From Pedococcus dokdonensis (lineage in GTDB: Bacteria; Actinomycetota; Actinomycetes; Actinomycetales; Dermatophilaceae), in assembly GCF_900104525.1 (NCBI RefSeq), contig NZ_LT629711.1, positions 2,232,001-2,296,000 on the forward strand: a stretch of 64,000 nucleotides of DNA, written 5' to 3'. Below, in pieces: positions 25,239-34,109 of this stretch (position 1 is the stretch's first letter; each line of letters opens with the position of its first letter). The translations under genes were made by a program, and so were the position numbers. The notes under the pieces were generated by a model. That model was not told the DNA's origin and ran no database searches. It saw only the letters and a program-made list of their open reading frames with translations.

Positions 25239-26037
25239 CCAGACGCCGGACCTGCCGCTGGCGAGCCTCGTCGGCGATGCCGTCGTCCTGCGGGACGGGT
25301 TCGAACGGCCGCCCCGTCGCCTGCTCCGCCGCGAGCGCGATGAGGGCGTCGGCGAAGACCGGGTTGGCGGGGAGGATCGGGCCGTGCAGGTAGGACCCGA
25401 ACACGTTGCCGGTCCGTGCGCCCTCGGTGCCGTCGGTGCCGTTGTTGCCGAACCCGGACCGCACCCGCCCGAACGGCGCCTGTCCGGCGCCGAGCGTGGT
25501 CGACCCGCTGTGGTTCTCGTAGCCCACGACGTCACCGAAGTCGGTCGAGAGCACGACCGGCCCGATCATCCGCTTGGCGTTCCCCTGCGTCGTGACATCG
25601 AGGATGCCGAGCCCGGGGAGCCGCTTGCCGTCGACGGTGATGAAGGCGTTGCCGAGCAGCTGGTACATCCCGCAGATCATCAGCATCGGCGTGCCACCCT
25701 CGGCGAGGGCCCGCAGCCGGGCGGCGATCTGCTCAAGGTCGGCCTCGACGCGCACCTGTCCGGAGTCTTGGCCGCCACCGCCGACGACGAGGTGCGCCTG
25801 CTCCGGGAACTCACCGCCCGGGTGGTGCTGGTGGACGACCGGGCTGTAGCCGTGCCGCCGGATCCGCGCGGCGAGGGTGCGGGTGTTTCCGAGGTCACCG
25901 TAGATGCTCATCTCGCGCGGGTAGAGGTGCACCACGTGGATGACGCCCTTCCCGGCGCGGTCGGCGTCGGGGACGCGCGCCGACCCCTCGGGCTCGCCGG
26001 GGATCGCGACGTCGGGTAGGCCGCCGGGCTGGCTCAT
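25228..26037 (-). CDS. gatD: Lipid II isoglutaminyl synthase, glutaminase subunit GatD
   Basis: 269 residues. Class I glutamine amidotransferase fold related to CobB/CobQ: nucleophile Cys in LMICGMYQLLG and catalytic His in VFGSYLHGPILP. The N-terminal half carries VHLYPREMSIYGDLGN, characteristic of GatD rather than CobQ. It releases ammonia for MurT, which amidates D-Glu of lipid II to D-isoglutamine. The ATG overlaps murT by four bases (ATGA). An extra ~30-residue N-terminal tail precedes the fold. A shorter start after this tail is possible, but the overlap favours 26037. Confidence 0.9.
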   Translation of the reverse strand: MSQPGGLPDVAIPGEPEGSARVPDADRAGKGVIHVVHLYPREMSIYGDLGNTRTLAARIRRHGYSPVVHQHHPGGEFPEQAHLVVGGGGQDSGQVRVEADLEQIAARLRALAEGGTPMLMICGMYQLLGNAFITVDGKRLPGLGILDVTTQGNAKRMIGPVVLSTDFGDVVGYENHSGSTTLGAGQAPFGRVRSGFGNNGTDGTEGARTGNVFGSYLHGPILPANPVFADALIALAAEQATGRPFEPVPQDDGIADEARQRQVRRLVKR

Positions 26038-27350
26038 GACGCCTCCTCGCCGATGTCGGGCAGGTCGTAGCGCGCGGCCAGGGTGCGCCGCAGCGCCATC
26101 ATCGCGGTGTAGGTGCAGAAGATCCGCTTGGGTTCCTCGGGGTGCTGCGCGAGGAACGCGTCGAGTGCGGTGTCGAGGTCGGGCTCGACCCCGCCGACCG
26201 GCACGTCGTCGTACTGCAGCCGCAACGCCATGTCGTAGCCGCGGACCCCGCTGGTGGTCGTGACGCCCCGGTCGCGGAGGCTGTCGAAGCTGACGTCGTA
26301 GAGCCAGGAGACGTCGCGGCCGTCGGCGTAGTTGTCGTTGATCGCGATCATCGTCGCGACCGGCGTCGATCCGTAGGTGCCCAGGGCCACGGTGAAGCCG
26401 GCCGGGTTCTTCACCAGGACGAGCTCGAGCGGCTGGCCGTCGACCATGACGACCTCGCCACGCCCGAACGGCGGCGTGACCGCGCGCAGGGCGGCGGCGG
26501 TCGCCGCCGGGTCGAAGGCGTCGCCGAGCAGCATCCGAGCGGTCGCCGTCGCCGCGGTGGCGTTGATCATGGCCGCCAGGCCACGCTGCTGGAGCTCGAG
26601 CGGTCCGACCGTGCCGGAACCCGTCCCACCATCACCGAACAGCACCTCGAAGGTGCGCTCGTCGCTCGGCTTGAGCAGCCCGTCGTCCGGGCCAGCGACC
26701 GGTGGCACGAAGTCGTCCTCGAACCGCACGTCCTGCTCCTGCAGCTCGGGTAGCCGGTCGGCGATCGACGCGTCGACCCCGAAGTAGCGGATCGCCACCC
26801 CCTGCGCGACCCGGTCACGGATCCGCGAGACGAACGAGTCGTCGAGGTTGAGCACCACCCCGCTCGTGGTCTGCTCGGCCAGGCTCGCAAGCAGCTTGGC
26901 GGTGTGGTCGATCTCGGCGAACCGGTCGAGCTGGTCACGGGCGACGTTGAGCAGCAAGGCGTGCGTGGGCTTCACGGCCGCGGCGAACTTGAGGGCGTGG
27001 GCCTCGTCGAGCTCGAGGACGGCGAGGTCGGCCGTCAGCCGTCCACGGACCGGCAGCTCGCCGAGCATCGAGGAGATGACACCGCGGGTGAAGTTGGAGC
27101 CGGTCGGGTTGGTGAAGACGGTGCGGCGGTGGGCCCGCAGGACGGCGACGAGCATCTTCGTCGTGGTGGTCTTGCCGTTGGTGCCGCTGACGACGACGAT
27201 CCCGCCGGGCACGTCGGCCAGGGCGTGGGCAAGGAAGCCCGGGTCGATCCGCTCGGCCACCAGGCCCGGCAGGGCGGAACCGCCACCCCGCAGCCGCGAG
27301 GCTGCCCGCGCCGCCTTGCCTGCGACCACTGCCGCCGTCGTCCTCAGCAC
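26034..27350 (-). CDS. murT: Lipid II isoglutaminyl synthase, Mur-ligase-like subunit MurT
   Basis: 438 residues from the GTG at 27350. Mur ligase central domain with P-loop VVSGTNGKTTTTKML, MurT-specific LNVARDQLDRFAEIDHTAKLL, and C-terminal DUF1727 region (LVLVKNPAGFTVAL, INDNYADGRDVSWLYDVSF with catalytic Asp). Works with GatD to amidate the peptidoglycan stem. The four-Cys zinc ribbon inserted in firmicute MurT is not visible here: the corresponding stretch (residues ~190-260) has no cysteine. A 30-residue longer frame upstream reads through the promoter and was not used. Confidence 0.9.
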   Translation of the reverse strand: MLRTTAAVVAGKAARAASRLRGGGSALPGLVAERIDPGFLAHALADVPGGIVVVSGTNGKTTTTKMLVAVLRAHRRTVFTNPTGSNFTRGVISSMLGELPVRGRLTADLAVLELDEAHALKFAAAVKPTHALLLNVARDQLDRFAEIDHTAKLLASLAEQTTSGVVLNLDDSFVSRIRDRVAQGVAIRYFGVDASIADRLPELQEQDVRFEDDFVPPVAGPDDGLLKPSDERTFEVLFGDGGTGSGTVGPLELQQRGLAAMINATAATATARMLLGDAFDPAATAAALRAVTPPFGRGEVVMVDGQPLELVLVKNPAGFTVALGTYGSTPVATMIAINDNYADGRDVSWLYDVSFDSLRDRGVTTTSGVRGYDMALRLQYDDVPVGGVEPDLDTALDAFLAQHPEEPKRIFCTYTAMMALRRTLAARYDLPDIGEEAS

Positions 27351-27439
27351 GCCCCAAACCCTAGTGCGTCCGAGGTCGCGGCCCGGTCGCGGGCCGGACG
27401 GTGCGACGTGGCCGCAAGCACGCGGCATACGATCCACGC

Positions 27440-28666
27440 ATGTCGTCCGCTCCCACGCCGTTCACGCCCGACGAGACCTGGTTGGCGGGTGAGCGCACCC
27501 GGCTGTGGACCTTCGCGCGCGGGGCAGTGCACCCGAACGGCGGCTTCGCGTGGCTGGACGACCGGGGCGAGCCCGAGCTGGACCAGCCGGTGCACACCTG
27601 GCTGAGCTGCCGGATGACGCACGTGGCGGCCCTCGAGGTGCTGCAGGGCAACGACGACGCCCGCGCGGCCCTCGACCACGGGGTGCACGCGCTGCGCGAG
27701 GTGCTGCGGGACCCCGAGCACGGTGGCTGGTTCGGGTCGGTCGACCCGACCACGCACGAGCCGGTGGTGGCGACGAAGGAGTGCTACGCGCACGCCTTCG
27801 TGCTGCTCGCGGCATCCAGCGCGGTTGCCGCCGGACACCCCGGTGCGCAGGGGCTGCTCGACGACGCGCGGGAGGTCTACGCGACGCGGTTCTGGAACGA
27901 CGCGGACGGCCTCGCCATGGAGAGCTGGGACCGCGCGTGGCGGACGGCTGAGGACTACCGCGGCGTCAACGCCAACATGCACAGCGTCGAGGCGCTGCTG
28001 GCCGTCCACGAGGTCACCGGCGACCCGGAGCCTCGCGCCCAGGCCGCTCGGATCGTCGAGCGTGTCGTGCACGGGTTCGCCAGCGGCAACGACTGGCGGC
28101 TGCCCGAGCACTTCACCGCCGACTGGCTGCCGCTGCCCGACTTCAACCGCGACACCCCGGCCGACCAGTTCCGGCCGTTCGGGGTGACGATCGGTCACCT
28201 GCTGGAGTGGTCACGGCTCACCCTGCACCTGCGCACCGCGCTCGGCGCGGCCGCTCCGTCGTGGCTGCTCGACGACGCGATGTCGTTGTTCGACACCGCG
28301 GTTCGCGACGGCTGGCACGCCGACGGCGAGGACGGCTTCGTCTACACGACCGACTTCCAGGGCGTGCCCGTCGTGCGCAACCGGCTGCACTGGGTGCTCA
28401 CCGAGGGCATCGGTGCGGCGTGGGCGCTGGCGCGCGAGGTGGACGAGCCGTCCTACGCCGAGTGGTATGCCGTGTGGTGGGCCGAGGCCGAGCGGCACTT
28501 CATCGACCGCGTGGACGGGTCGTGGCGGCACGAGCTCGACCCGTCGAACCAGCCGGCCGCCACGGTGTGGGTCGGCAAGCCGGACGTCTACCACGCCTAC
28601 CAGGCCGCCCTGCTGCCGTCGCTGGAGCCGGCTGCGTCGTTCGCGGGCGGCCTGCTGCACCGCTGA
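27440..28666 (+). CDS. AGE-family epimerase/isomerase
   Basis: 408-residue (alpha/alpha)6-barrel sugar epimerase/isomerase of the N-acylglucosamine 2-epimerase superfamily (also mannose isomerase / YihS-type). Recognisable blocks: HTWLSCRMTHVAAL, CYAHAFVLLAASSA, NANMHSVEALLAVHEVTGDP, GVTIGHLLEWSRLTLHL and the C-terminal WRHELDPSNQPAATVWVGKPDVYHAYQA, with the catalytic His pair. Sugar preference cannot be told. Monocistronic by spacing; divergent from murT with a 89-base gap that includes a GGCATAC heptamer. Confidence 0.88.
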   Translation: MSSAPTPFTPDETWLAGERTRLWTFARGAVHPNGGFAWLDDRGEPELDQPVHTWLSCRMTHVAALEVLQGNDDARAALDHGVHALREVLRDPEHGGWFGSVDPTTHEPVVATKECYAHAFVLLAASSAVAAGHPGAQGLLDDAREVYATRFWNDADGLAMESWDRAWRTAEDYRGVNANMHSVEALLAVHEVTGDPEPRAQAARIVERVVHGFASGNDWRLPEHFTADWLPLPDFNRDTPADQFRPFGVTIGHLLEWSRLTLHLRTALGAAAPSWLLDDAMSLFDTAVRDGWHADGEDGFVYTTDFQGVPVVRNRLHWVLTEGIGAAWALAREVDEPSYAEWYAVWWAEAERHFIDRVDGSWRHELDPSNQPAATVWVGKPDVYHAYQAALLPSLEPAASFAGGLLHR

Positions 28667-28753
28667 CCCGTCGGCGACTGCTCCGGTCGCGGTCCGGCTC
28701 GTCCGTCGGGTCCTGACCGATGAGGTATCGGCTTCCCGGCGGTCTGTACCTGC

Positions 28754-29284
28754 ATGGAAACCAAGAACCTCGCTGACCTGTACGACCTGCCACTCCTCGA
28801 GTGGGGCCCCGTCGAGACCCAGCTCGGACCTGCGCTGACCCAGGCGCCGGGCACCGGCGGACCCGACCGGCACACCTGTTGGTTGAGCACCGTCAACCCC
28901 GATGGCAGTCCGCACGTCACCGGTGTCGGGGCCTTCTGGGACGACGGTGCGTTCTGGGTGGTGACCGGGAAGTCCACCCGCAAGGGCCGCAACCTGCTCG
29001 CGGAGCCGCGCTGCGCCATGAGTGTCTCGACGAGTGACTACGACCTGTGCGTCGAGGGCTCGGCCGAGCTCGTCACCGACACCGCGAAGGTGGCCCGGAT
29101 CGTCGCCGTGGCCGCGGACGGCGGTTGGCCTGCTGAGGTGGACGCCAGCGGCATTGCGGTCACCGCGCCATACAGTGCACCCTCCGCCGGGCCCCCGCCG
29201 TGGTCGGTCTTCCGGATCGAGCCGAAGTCAGCGACCGCCTTGTCCGTCCACGAGCCGGGCGGCGCCACCCGCTGGACCTTCTGA
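28754..29284 (+). CDS. Pyridoxamine-5'-phosphate-oxidase-fold flavoprotein
   Basis: 176 residues. Split-barrel FMN/F420-binding fold: TCWLSTVNPDGSPHVTGVGAFWDDGAFWVVTG followed by KGRNLLAEPRCAMSVSTSDYDLCVEGSAELV is the usual pattern for pyridoxamine phosphate oxidase-like proteins of actinobacteria, many of which use F420. It lacks the C-terminal dimer segment of genuine PdxH, so a general reductase is more likely. A second member sits at 32387-33007. Confidence 0.85.
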   Translation: METKNLADLYDLPLLEWGPVETQLGPALTQAPGTGGPDRHTCWLSTVNPDGSPHVTGVGAFWDDGAFWVVTGKSTRKGRNLLAEPRCAMSVSTSDYDLCVEGSAELVTDTAKVARIVAVAADGGWPAEVDASGIAVTAPYSAPSAGPPPWSVFRIEPKSATALSVHEPGGATRWTF

Positions 29285-29424
29285 AGGGGCACGTCCAGCA
29301 GGCCGAACGTGCAGCCGGCGCCCTGTCCGGGTTGACGGTGGCCGATGACTTCTTTGCCCTGCGCGGGTCATAGTGCTGACTGCCGCGCGAAGGCGCGGCC
29401 CGTTCCGAAGGAGAAGCGCCCGGT

Positions 29425-30054
29425 ATGGCTGAAGGCATCACCGTGACCCCCGTCCTCGTGGCCACCCTGCTCGCCGAGGAGGAGCGGATGCCCGTCTACG
29501 TGCACGTCGTCGACCACCCGCAGGGCCGCGTGCTCGTCGACACCGGCATGACGGAGCTGCATCCCCTGGTCGATGACATGGACCCCCAGCTCACTCCCCT
29601 CAGCGAACAACCGGGCTTCGACCTGTCGAGCATCGACCTGGTGGTCAACACGCACCTGCACTTCGACCACTGTGGCGGCAACCACCTCTTCGAGGGCCTG
29701 CCGGTGCACGTGCAGCGCCGGGAGCTGGAGGACGCGCGGACCGAGGACGACTACACGATCCGTGAGTGGGTCGACGCGCCGGGCGTGGCATACGTGCCCG
29801 TCGACGGCAAGCACGAGCTGCTCCCCGGGGTGTGGCTGGTCCCGGCGCCAGGACACACCCTTGGCTCACAGGTCGTCGTGGTCGACAGCGCGGCCGGCAA
29901 GGTCGTCATCTGCGGCGACACAGCGGTCTTCCACGCCGAGCTCGACCAGCCGACCACCGAGGGCCAGCGCCTGGTCCGGTCGCTCGACCCCGTCGAGGCC
30001 TGGCTCTCGCACGAGCACCAGCCCTGGCGCCCCGAGCGGCTGACCACCGGCTGA
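29425..30054 (+). CDS. Metallo-beta-lactamase-fold hydrolase (lactonase-like)
   Basis: 209 residues. Metal site THLHFDHCGGN (HxHxDH) with a further His in PAPGHTLGSQVVV and Asp in ICGDTAVF, and a terminal His in WLSHEHQPW. This pattern and the opening VYVHVVDHPQGRVLVDTGM resemble N-acyl-homoserine-lactone lactonases, though substrate range in the family is broad. A Shine-Dalgarno AAGGAGAA precedes the ATG. Converges with the PAP2 phosphatase gene, 11 bases apart. Confidence 0.85.
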   Translation: MAEGITVTPVLVATLLAEEERMPVYVHVVDHPQGRVLVDTGMTELHPLVDDMDPQLTPLSEQPGFDLSSIDLVVNTHLHFDHCGGNHLFEGLPVHVQRRELEDARTEDDYTIREWVDAPGVAYVPVDGKHELLPGVWLVPAPGHTLGSQVVVVDSAAGKVVICGDTAVFHAELDQPTTEGQRLVRSLDPVEAWLSHEHQPWRPERLTTG

Positions 30055-30065
30055 GACCTCGTCGG

Positions 30066-30758
30066 TCAGCGGTGCCCGGTGGCCTTGCGGCGCAGGTACG
30101 CCCAGGCGAGCAGCGCGCAGGCGATGCCGTTCGCGAATCCGACCAGGATGTCGGTGAGGTGGTGCATCCCGCGGTAGAGCCTGGCCCACGCCACGAGCAA
30201 CGGGACCACGATGCACACGACGGTGACCAGCCGGCGCAACCAGGGCTGCTGGATCCGTTGCGCCAGGAAGGCGAAGCTCAGCCACAGCGCCGTCGAGGCA
30301 CCCACGTGACCGCTCGGGTAGCTCGACGTCGGAGGGGCCGGGTCGAGGTGGGGCACGTGCGGCCGCTGGCGCCCGACCACTGCTGTGGCGATCACGAAGA
30401 CCGTTGCCTGCAGGGAGATCGCGATCGCCGGGACCACCGCCACCCACCACTGGCGAGTGCGCCACCAGACGAGCAGCACGGCCACGACGCAGATTCCGAT
30501 GACGATCTCGGTGTTGCCGATGTGCGACCACACCTTCGTCACGGTGTCCCACGTGGGGGTGCGGAGCTCCTGGACGTCCTTGCTGATCGAGTCCTCCGAG
30601 TCGAGGCCACCGAGCGGGCCACGGATGAGGAGCCCGACGCCGACGATCGCCAGCCAGAGGACCACCGCCGGCGCAACCGCGCGCACGACCAGGTCCCGCA
30701 CGGCTGACCCGATACCGGGCGAGGAGGTGTCGTCGTCGTAGCGCGTCAGGAAGGCCAT
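30066..30758 (-). CDS. PAP2-family membrane phosphatase
   Basis: 230 residues, six TM helices. Phosphatase motifs in order: a degenerate KxxxxxxRP-like element GRQRPHVPHL, SYPSGHVGAS (PSGH), and RLYRGMHHLTDILVG (SRxxxxxHxxxD type). Predicted to dephosphorylate lipid phosphates such as undecaprenyl pyrophosphate or phosphatidate at the outer membrane face. Start at the ATG 30758, which has a GAGGAG Shine-Dalgarno; the frame is open for another 30 residues upstream without hydrophobic content. The 204-base gap to the next divergent gene holds no ORF and should carry both promoters. Confidence 0.88.
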   Translation of the reverse strand: MAFLTRYDDDTSSPGIGSAVRDLVVRAVAPAVVLWLAIVGVGLLIRGPLGGLDSEDSISKDVQELRTPTWDTVTKVWSHIGNTEIVIGICVVAVLLVWWRTRQWWVAVVPAIAISLQATVFVIATAVVGRQRPHVPHLDPAPPTSSYPSGHVGASTALWLSFAFLAQRIQQPWLRRLVTVVCIVVPLLVAWARLYRGMHHLTDILVGFANGIACALLAWAYLRRKATGHR

Positions 30759-30962
30759 GGATCTCCTCAGGATCGGTCGGGTCGTCGTCCGGGCGGGTTC
30801 GGTCGACCCATCATGCGGCCCGCGTGCTCCGAAAGGCCGGTGGAGCACCGCAGATGTTCTAGGGGCGGTCGTGGCGGCGGTTGATGCGGTGGCGGCGGAC
30901 GAGTCCTACCGTCGACCCAGACCCTGCACCCGGCAGGGCGTCGACCATGCGAGTGAGGAGCC

Positions 30963-32345
30963 ATGACGCGTACTCGAGCCGTTGATGTCGACTACCTGGT
31001 GGTGGGTGCGGGCGCGACGGGGATGGCGTTCGCCGACGCAGTCACGGACCACTCCGACGCCCGGGTCGCCCTGGTCGACCGCCGGCACGGCGTCGGCGGG
31101 CACTGGCTGGAGGCCTACCCCTTCGTCCGCCTGCACCAGTCCTCGGCGTTCTACGGCGTGCCGTCGACGCTGCTCGGGGGCGGGCGGTTGCAGGAGCGCG
31201 GCCCGGAGAAGGGGCTCCAGGAGCGCGCCTCCCAGCCGGAGATCTGCGCCTACTACGCGCGCGTGCTCGACCGGATGACCGCGACGGGACGGGTCGAGTT
31301 CTTCCCCAACACCGAGTATGCCGGTGACCGCACCTTCGTCTCGCGCGTCTCCGGTGCGCGGTTCGAGGTCCCCCCGACCTGCCGGGTCGTGGACGCCAGC
31401 TATCTCGCGCCGAGCATCCCGGCCGAGAAGCCGCCGCCGTTCGCGGTGGAGGCGGGGGCGCGCGTCGTGCCGGTCAACGACCTGGCGCGGCTGGAGGAGG
31501 CACCGAGCCAGTACGTCGTCGTCGGTGCGGGCAAGACCGCGACCGATGCCTGCATCTTCCTGCTCTCGCGGGGCGTCGACCCCGACGCGATCTGCTGGGT
31601 GCGCCCGCGCGACCCGTGGATGATCAACCGCGCGGTCGTCCAGCCCGACCCCTCCATCTTCCTCGGGATGGTCGCCGACACCTGGCTCGCCGCAAGGGAA
31701 GCCGCGTCACTGGACGACCTGTTCCTGCGGCTCGAGGACGCCGGCATCATGCTGCGGGTCGACCGCTCGGTGCTGCCGACGATGGCCAAGGCACCCACCC
31801 TGGCGAGCTGGGAGCTGGAGCAGCTGCGCACGCTGTCCAACGTGGTGCGTCGTGGACACCTCACTGGCGTCTCCCGCGGCGCGCTGTCGTTCGCCGACGG
31901 TTCGGTCTCTGTCGCGGACGACGCGGTCGTCGTGCACTGTGCCGCCGACGGGCTGAAGTACCCGCCGCTGACGCCGGTGTGGACCCCGGACGCGATCATC
32001 CTGCAACCCGTTCGCGCTGGCTTCCCCTGCTTCGGCGCCGCGATCACCGGCTACGTCGAGGCGACTCGTGAGAACGACGACGAGAAGAACCGGCTCTGTC
32101 CACCGTCCCGCTACGGCAACTCGCTCGCCGACTGGGCGCGGATGAACGTGGTGGGCACCCGCGCCGTGCAGACGTTCTCGGCGGAGCCCGACATCAGGGA
32201 CTGGGCCAACCGGGTGGCCCTGAACCCGGCCCGCGTCGCGGTCGACCACCCCGCGTCACCCGCGCTCGACGACGCACGCGAGCGTCTCGCCAGACACACC
32301 GAGCCCGGCCTGGCCAGGATGACCGAGCTGATCCGGACCGGCTGA
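30963..32345 (+). CDS. FAD/NAD(P)-binding oxidoreductase, function unassigned
   Basis: 460 residues. N-terminal dinucleotide-binding motif VDYLVVGAGATGMAFADAV with Asp/Arg at the strand-2 end (LVDRRHGVGGHW). A second Rossmann motif YVVVGAGKTATDACIFLLSRG near residue 180 suggests NADPH binding, as in flavin monooxygenases. FMO fingerprints (FxGxxxHxxxY/F) are not seen. The start follows GTGAGGAG. No operon partner on this strand. Either a monooxygenase or a family of orphan flavoproteins. Confidence 0.75.
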   Translation: MTRTRAVDVDYLVVGAGATGMAFADAVTDHSDARVALVDRRHGVGGHWLEAYPFVRLHQSSAFYGVPSTLLGGGRLQERGPEKGLQERASQPEICAYYARVLDRMTATGRVEFFPNTEYAGDRTFVSRVSGARFEVPPTCRVVDASYLAPSIPAEKPPPFAVEAGARVVPVNDLARLEEAPSQYVVVGAGKTATDACIFLLSRGVDPDAICWVRPRDPWMINRAVVQPDPSIFLGMVADTWLAAREAASLDDLFLRLEDAGIMLRVDRSVLPTMAKAPTLASWELEQLRTLSNVVRRGHLTGVSRGALSFADGSVSVADDAVVVHCAADGLKYPPLTPVWTPDAIILQPVRAGFPCFGAAITGYVEATRENDDEKNRLCPPSRYGNSLADWARMNVVGTRAVQTFSAEPDIRDWANRVALNPARVAVDHPASPALDDARERLARHTEPGLARMTELIRTG

Positions 32346-32386
32346 GGGGCGCGCTGCTGGGGCTGCTCCGGTTCCCCAACCGGCCT

Positions 32387-33007
32387 TCACCGCCCGAGCA
32401 CCTCGCGCTCGCCCGGGTCGCGGGCGGGGTCATGGCTGGGCAGCGCGTCGACCGCCCAGTCCGAGCGCTTCCACTCGGGCACGGGGGTCAGGCAGTCGTC
32501 GCGCGGCACGAACCGCGAGCGCTGCTTCAGCTCGTAGCGGTGGATGTAGCGCGGACAGTTCGGGAAGACAGCGCGCGGCCGCACCCGCACCACGAACTGG
32601 GCCTCGGGGTAGTCGGCCAGCAGCGGGTCGTCGGGGTCGATGCTCGCGGTGCCGTCCAGCCGCATCCGGTGGCCGCGCTCGAGGTCGATGAACAGCATCC
32701 CCACGTCGGGGTGCACCAGCAGGTTGCCGGTCGACAGGTACATGCCGTTCCCGTCGTAGTTCGGGAACGCCACGGTGCGCTCGTCGACGACGCGGACGAA
32801 GCCGGGCTCACCACCCTTGTAGGAACAGGTCGGTCGGCCCTCGGCGTCGGCGGTCGCGAGGAAGAACATGTCGCGGGCCTCGATGAACTCGCGATCCCCC
32901 TGGCTGATCGTGTCGTGGACGAGCAGTCCGTCGATCCGGTCGGCCAGTGCTCGCGTGTCGAACCGGTCCTGCAGCGACCGGCTGCCCTCGTTGAACCCTG
33001 CGCCCAC
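32387..33007 (-). CDS. Pyridoxamine-5'-phosphate-oxidase-fold flavoprotein
   Basis: 206 residues. Split-barrel flavin-binding domain: FFLATADAEGRPTCSYKGGEPGFVRVVDERTVAFPNYDGNGMYLSTGNLL, then VGMLFIDLERGHRMRLDGTASID. The start is ~23 bases from the metallo-beta-lactamase stop at 33031 on the same strand, so it may be the last gene of the subtilase-MBL transcript, although the gap (33008-33030) contains its own Shine-Dalgarno-like GAGGAG. Substrate unknown. Confidence 0.82.
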   Translation of the reverse strand: MGAGFNEGSRSLQDRFDTRALADRIDGLLVHDTISQGDREFIEARDMFFLATADAEGRPTCSYKGGEPGFVRVVDERTVAFPNYDGNGMYLSTGNLLVHPDVGMLFIDLERGHRMRLDGTASIDPDDPLLADYPEAQFVVRVRPRAVFPNCPRYIHRYELKQRSRFVPRDDCLTPVPEWKRSDWAVDALPSHDPARDPGEREVLGR

Positions 33008-33030
33008 AGCTCCTCCTCGTGTCGGCCCGG

Positions 33031-34101
33031 CTAGGACAGCTCGACCCGGATGACCGGCTCGGCGGCTGCCCGCGTGCGGGTGGCGAAGGCTCGCCCGTCC
33101 TGCAGGTCGGCGAGCTTGGTTGCCGCAAAAGGGATCTCGTTCGTGAGGTGGATCGTGTACTTGTCGGCAGACCCCCTCGCGCCAACCAGCGCCTCCAACG
33201 TCTCCTCGTTGGGGTGGTGGTGCCGCACCCCGTCGGCGGAGATGACGTAGTGGTCTGCAGTGACCCGCTCGAACAGGTCGGGCTCCATGTTGTTGATGCT
33301 GCCGTGGTGCGGCAGCTTGAACACGTCAACGTGGAGGCCTCCACCCTTCGCCACCAGTCCGCTCTGCTCCAAGCCGGTGAGCAGGCGGTCGCCGCGCGCG
33401 TCGCCGGTGAGCAGCGCCGTCCGACCTCCGTGCTCGACGTGCACGACGATGCTCGACAGGTTGGGGATCGAGCGGTCCGTGTAGGAGGCCGCGAGGACGC
33501 CAGGGTCCTTGGCCTTCTTCGCCTGACGCCACTTCGTGGCGAGGGCGTCCAGCGCGGCCTGGTCCGGTGCCACGACCGTCACGGCAAGGCCCGCCAGGTC
33601 GGTGACCGCACCGCATACCAAGGGGGCTTCGAATGGTTGGTTTCCTTGCAGGCCGAGCACTTCGGCCGCGTCACGGATCTCGCGTCCCTGGTTGTAGCTC
33701 GCGGCCACTGCCTCGTCGTGATGGGCGTCGTCGAGCAGCGGCTGCACCGATGCCGAGAGGTCGGGGTCGACCCGGTCGACCAGCTCCTCGACGGCGTTGA
33801 ACCAGAGGCGCCGCACCGAGATCGGGTCGGGCTTGTGGTCACGGCGGGCCCTGCGGATCTCGGCCAGCAGCCGCACCAGCCCTGCCGCGTGGTCGTCGTC
33901 GACGTGGGACAGCATCACCGCGTCGAGAGTCGGCGCGCCCACGCCCGACCGCGGGAGGCGAGGCAGCAGGGCGGCCCTGAGGCTGCCCTCCCAGAGACCG
34001 GTCGGGCCGCCGTCGACGAGCATGGCACGGTCGCCGCCGTCGCCCCAACGGGTCAGGAAGGCATCGCCGTGCTTGGCGTCGAAGAACTCGAGGGTCAGCA
34101 C
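33031..34101 (-). CDS. ComEC-type metallo-beta-lactamase-fold protein paired with subtilase
   Basis: 356 residues, no signal peptide. Opens with LTLEFFDAKHGDAFLTRWG, the N-terminal strand of the ComEC/Rec2-type MBL family. Metal-site motif MLSHVDDDHAAGL replaces the usual HxHxDH with HxDDDH, as in ComEC relatives; KLPHHGSINN and TGDARGDRLL supply further ligands. Predicted soluble cytoplasmic hydrolase, perhaps of a phosphodiester or nucleotide. Start is one of the adjacent GTGs at 34104/34101, 5-8 bases after the subtilase stop, with the Shine-Dalgarno overlapping that stop. The tight coupling implies a joint function with the protease. Confidence 0.8.
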   Translation of the reverse strand: MLTLEFFDAKHGDAFLTRWGDGGDRAMLVDGGPTGLWEGSLRAALLPRLPRSGVGAPTLDAVMLSHVDDDHAAGLVRLLAEIRRARRDHKPDPISVRRLWFNAVEELVDRVDPDLSASVQPLLDDAHHDEAVAASYNQGREIRDAAEVLGLQGNQPFEAPLVCGAVTDLAGLAVTVVAPDQAALDALATKWRQAKKAKDPGVLAASYTDRSIPNLSSIVVHVEHGGRTALLTGDARGDRLLTGLEQSGLVAKGGGLHVDVFKLPHHGSINNMEPDLFERVTADHYVISADGVRHHHPNEETLEALVGARGSADKYTIHLTNEIPFAATKLADLQDGRAFATRTRAAAEPVIRVELS

Positions 34102-34109
34102 CACGCACC

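Noticed and set aside
28754..33007. The two PPOX-fold genes as genuine pyridoxamine phosphate oxidase (pdxH)
   Set aside because: Both lack the C-terminal dimerisation segment of PdxH and resemble the wider FMN/F420 split-barrel group.
33031..34104. MBL protein as a true ComEC DNA-uptake channel
   Set aside because: It has no transmembrane competence domain and is only 356 residues; the match is limited to the hydrolase domain.
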